Shown here: in pieces, positions 5,871 through 6,279 of the stretch
Position numbering within the stretch: position 1 is the first letter of the stretch
Layout of the letters: the number at the start of each line of letters is the position of its first letter
NCBI GenBank assembly: GCA_937968025.1
Contig: CALBSL010000033.1
Coordinates: 1 to 6,279, forward strand
DNA from: an uncultured bacterium
GTDB taxonomy: Bacteria; Patescibacteriota; Patescibacteriia; 2-12-FULL-60-25
Reading direction: 5' to 3'
Length of the DNA: 6,279 nt
Translations under genes and position numbers: made by a program
Notes under the pieces: model-generated
What the model saw: the letters and a program-made list of their open reading frames with translations, nothing else
What the model was told of the DNA's origin: nothing
Database searches by the model: none

Positions 5871-5886
5871 AGGAAAGCGTTTTTAA

Positions 5887-5903
5887 AAGGCCCTGTGGGC
5901 CTT
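5887..5903 (-). promoter_or_regulatory. Hairpin in the secE leader
   Basis: A perfect 7-bp inverted repeat, AAGGCCC (5887-5893) and GGGCCTT (5897-5903), has a 3-base loop. On the minus strand it is followed by TTAAAAACG and, 17 bases after the stem, the secE ATG. The predicted transcript starts only a few bases before it, so it would form a 5'-terminal hairpin. It could be a stabilising structure, a weak attenuator, or a leftover terminator of an upstream gene. Confidence 0.55.
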
Positions 5904-5913
5904 ATCGAGAGGA

Positions 5914-5942
5914 ACTCTAGCACGGATTGAGAATAATGACAA
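5914..5942 (-). promoter_or_regulatory. Promoter of the secE-nusG unit
   Basis: On the minus strand TTGTCA (5942-5937, 5 of 6), a 17-base spacer and TAGAGT (5919-5914, 4 of 6) with TG one base upstream. The spacer end plus the first -10 bases, CAATCCGTGCTA, are identical to those before the 552-residue gene. Initiation is predicted near 5907, about 37 bases before the ATG. Confidence 0.7.
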
Positions 5943-5955
5943 ACATCCGAACAAT
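5927..5955 (+). promoter_or_regulatory. Possible divergent promoter for the plus-strand gene at the right edge
   Basis: TTGAGA (5927-5932, 4 of 6), a 17-base spacer and AACAAT (5950-5955, 4 of 6) face right. The predicted start near 5962 lies about 25 bases before the ATG at 5987. It overlaps the secE promoter back to back, so the two could compete for polymerase. The match is moderate and could be chance. Confidence 0.4.
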
Positions 5956-5986
5956 CCCTCTGCGAAGCCTGTAGAGGAGGGTGGAC

Positions 5987-6040
5987 ATGAGGGCAGAATT
6001 CTGCTCTACTACGGCTACACCGCCACGAAAGGGCAAGTGA
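5987..6040 (+). CDS. Possible 17-residue leader peptide
   Basis: An ATG at 5987 follows GGAGGG (5976-5981) with a 5-base spacer, the best Shine-Dalgarno in the window. It opens a frame of 17 codons, MRAEFCSTTATPPRKGK, ending in TGA at 6038-6040. The next three bases are the ATG of the following gene in the same frame, so a ribosome finishing here could restart there. It may be a leader peptide for translational coupling. A sequencing error or recoding of the TGA would instead make it the N-terminus of that gene. The 12-base palindrome GCAGAATTCTGC (5993-6004) lies within it. Confidence 0.35.
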   Translation: MRAEFCSTTATPPRKGK

Positions 6041-6279
6041 ATGGTATCAGAACGATCTCCTGGGGTGTTTGAAAGGGCCGGCATCGGGCCTGGCTCGATC
6101 GTCCTGCTGGATCAAGCTGGCGAGCCGCTCGTTGTTGTCACCACTTCGAAACTGTCGAGCAGCTACGCTCGTCTCACGGCGGTGATTCGGCGTTTGTTGG
6201 GGAATGATACTCGCCCATCTCTCCCGTCCGCGCTGTCACCGCATCATCCCGGCAAGGGGCTTCGACTATCGTTGATTCC
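6041..6279 (+). CDS. Unrecognised protein, 3' end outside the window
   Basis: An ATG at 6041 opens a frame that has no stop through the last base, giving at least 79 residues. It runs divergently from secE. The visible part has VFERAGIGPGSIVLLDQAGEPLVV, a strand-like segment, then TTSKLSSSYARLTAVIRRLLG, a probable helix, and a Pro/His-rich stretch (LPSALSPHHPGK). No signal peptide, membrane span or recognised motif. An in-frame TGA lies immediately before the ATG, so translation either starts here, restarts from the 17-codon frame at 5987, or starts at a GTG at 6065. The minus strand has only a 34-codon open stretch from the right edge, so plus is the better coding choice. Function unknown. 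Confidence 0.5.
   Translation, partial: MVSERSPGVFERAGIGPGSIVLLDQAGEPLVVVTTSKLSSSYARLTAVIRRLLGNDTRPSLPSALSPHHPGKGLRLSLI

Noticed and set aside
5993..6004. Palindrome GCAGAATTCTGC as an operator
   Set aside because: It is perfect but short, lies inside the 17-codon frame, and nothing else supports a binding role.
5987..6040. Use of TGA as a sense codon (as in SR1/Gracilibacteria)
   Set aside because: TGA serves as a normal stop for the first gene (followed by a terminator), the lipoprotein and the 552-residue gene, so the standard code applies.
5871..6040. tRNA-Trp gene upstream of secE
   Set aside because: A tRNA often lies there in other bacteria, but no T-arm GTTCRANYC motif or cloverleaf was found on either strand.

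Overview
The window looks like bacterial chromosome of about 50-55% GC. The best taxonomic guess is a member of the Candidate Phyla Radiation/Patescibacteria (Parcubacteria-type). Three things support this: the ribosomal protein L1 N-terminus (HSKRYNAL...VDRKKLY), a short single-span SecE, and near-absence of Shine-Dalgarno sequences before the minus-strand genes. This assignment is inference and no marker here proves it. Stops are TAA, TGA and TAG in the standard code; no tRNA, rRNA, CRISPR array or insertion sequence was found.

Layout. Positions 1-600 (+) hold the 3' part of an unrecognised gene ending in an intrinsic terminator. It converges with a bimodular dCTP deaminase gene (622-1713, -). 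Next comes a short, very GC-rich gene for a probable lipoprotein (1804-2301, -), with its own sigma70-type promoter and bracketed by two hairpins that share a 16-base core. Then follows a block related to the classical secE-nusG-rplK-rplA locus, all on the minus strand and transcribed right to left. It runs secE (5538-5870), nusG (4963-5514), a terminator, a 552-residue unrecognised protein with a nuclease-like D...QxK motif and a long charged coiled coil (3205-4863), and rplA (2440-3129) with its own promoter and terminator. rplK, normally between nusG and rplA, is absent and the 552-residue gene occupies its place. At the right edge (6041-6279, +) a divergent gene runs off the window, preceded by a 17-codon open frame with the strongest Shine-Dalgarno in the window.

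Functional picture. secE and nusG form a two-gene unit linking protein export (SecYEG translocon) and transcription elongation. rplA supplies the L1 stalk protein of the large ribosomal subunit, and Dcd supplies dUTP for thymidylate synthesis. The 552-residue protein, the lipoprotein and both edge genes are of unknown function. Most minus-strand genes have a recognisable -10 element close upstream, which points to several short transcription units rather than one long operon.
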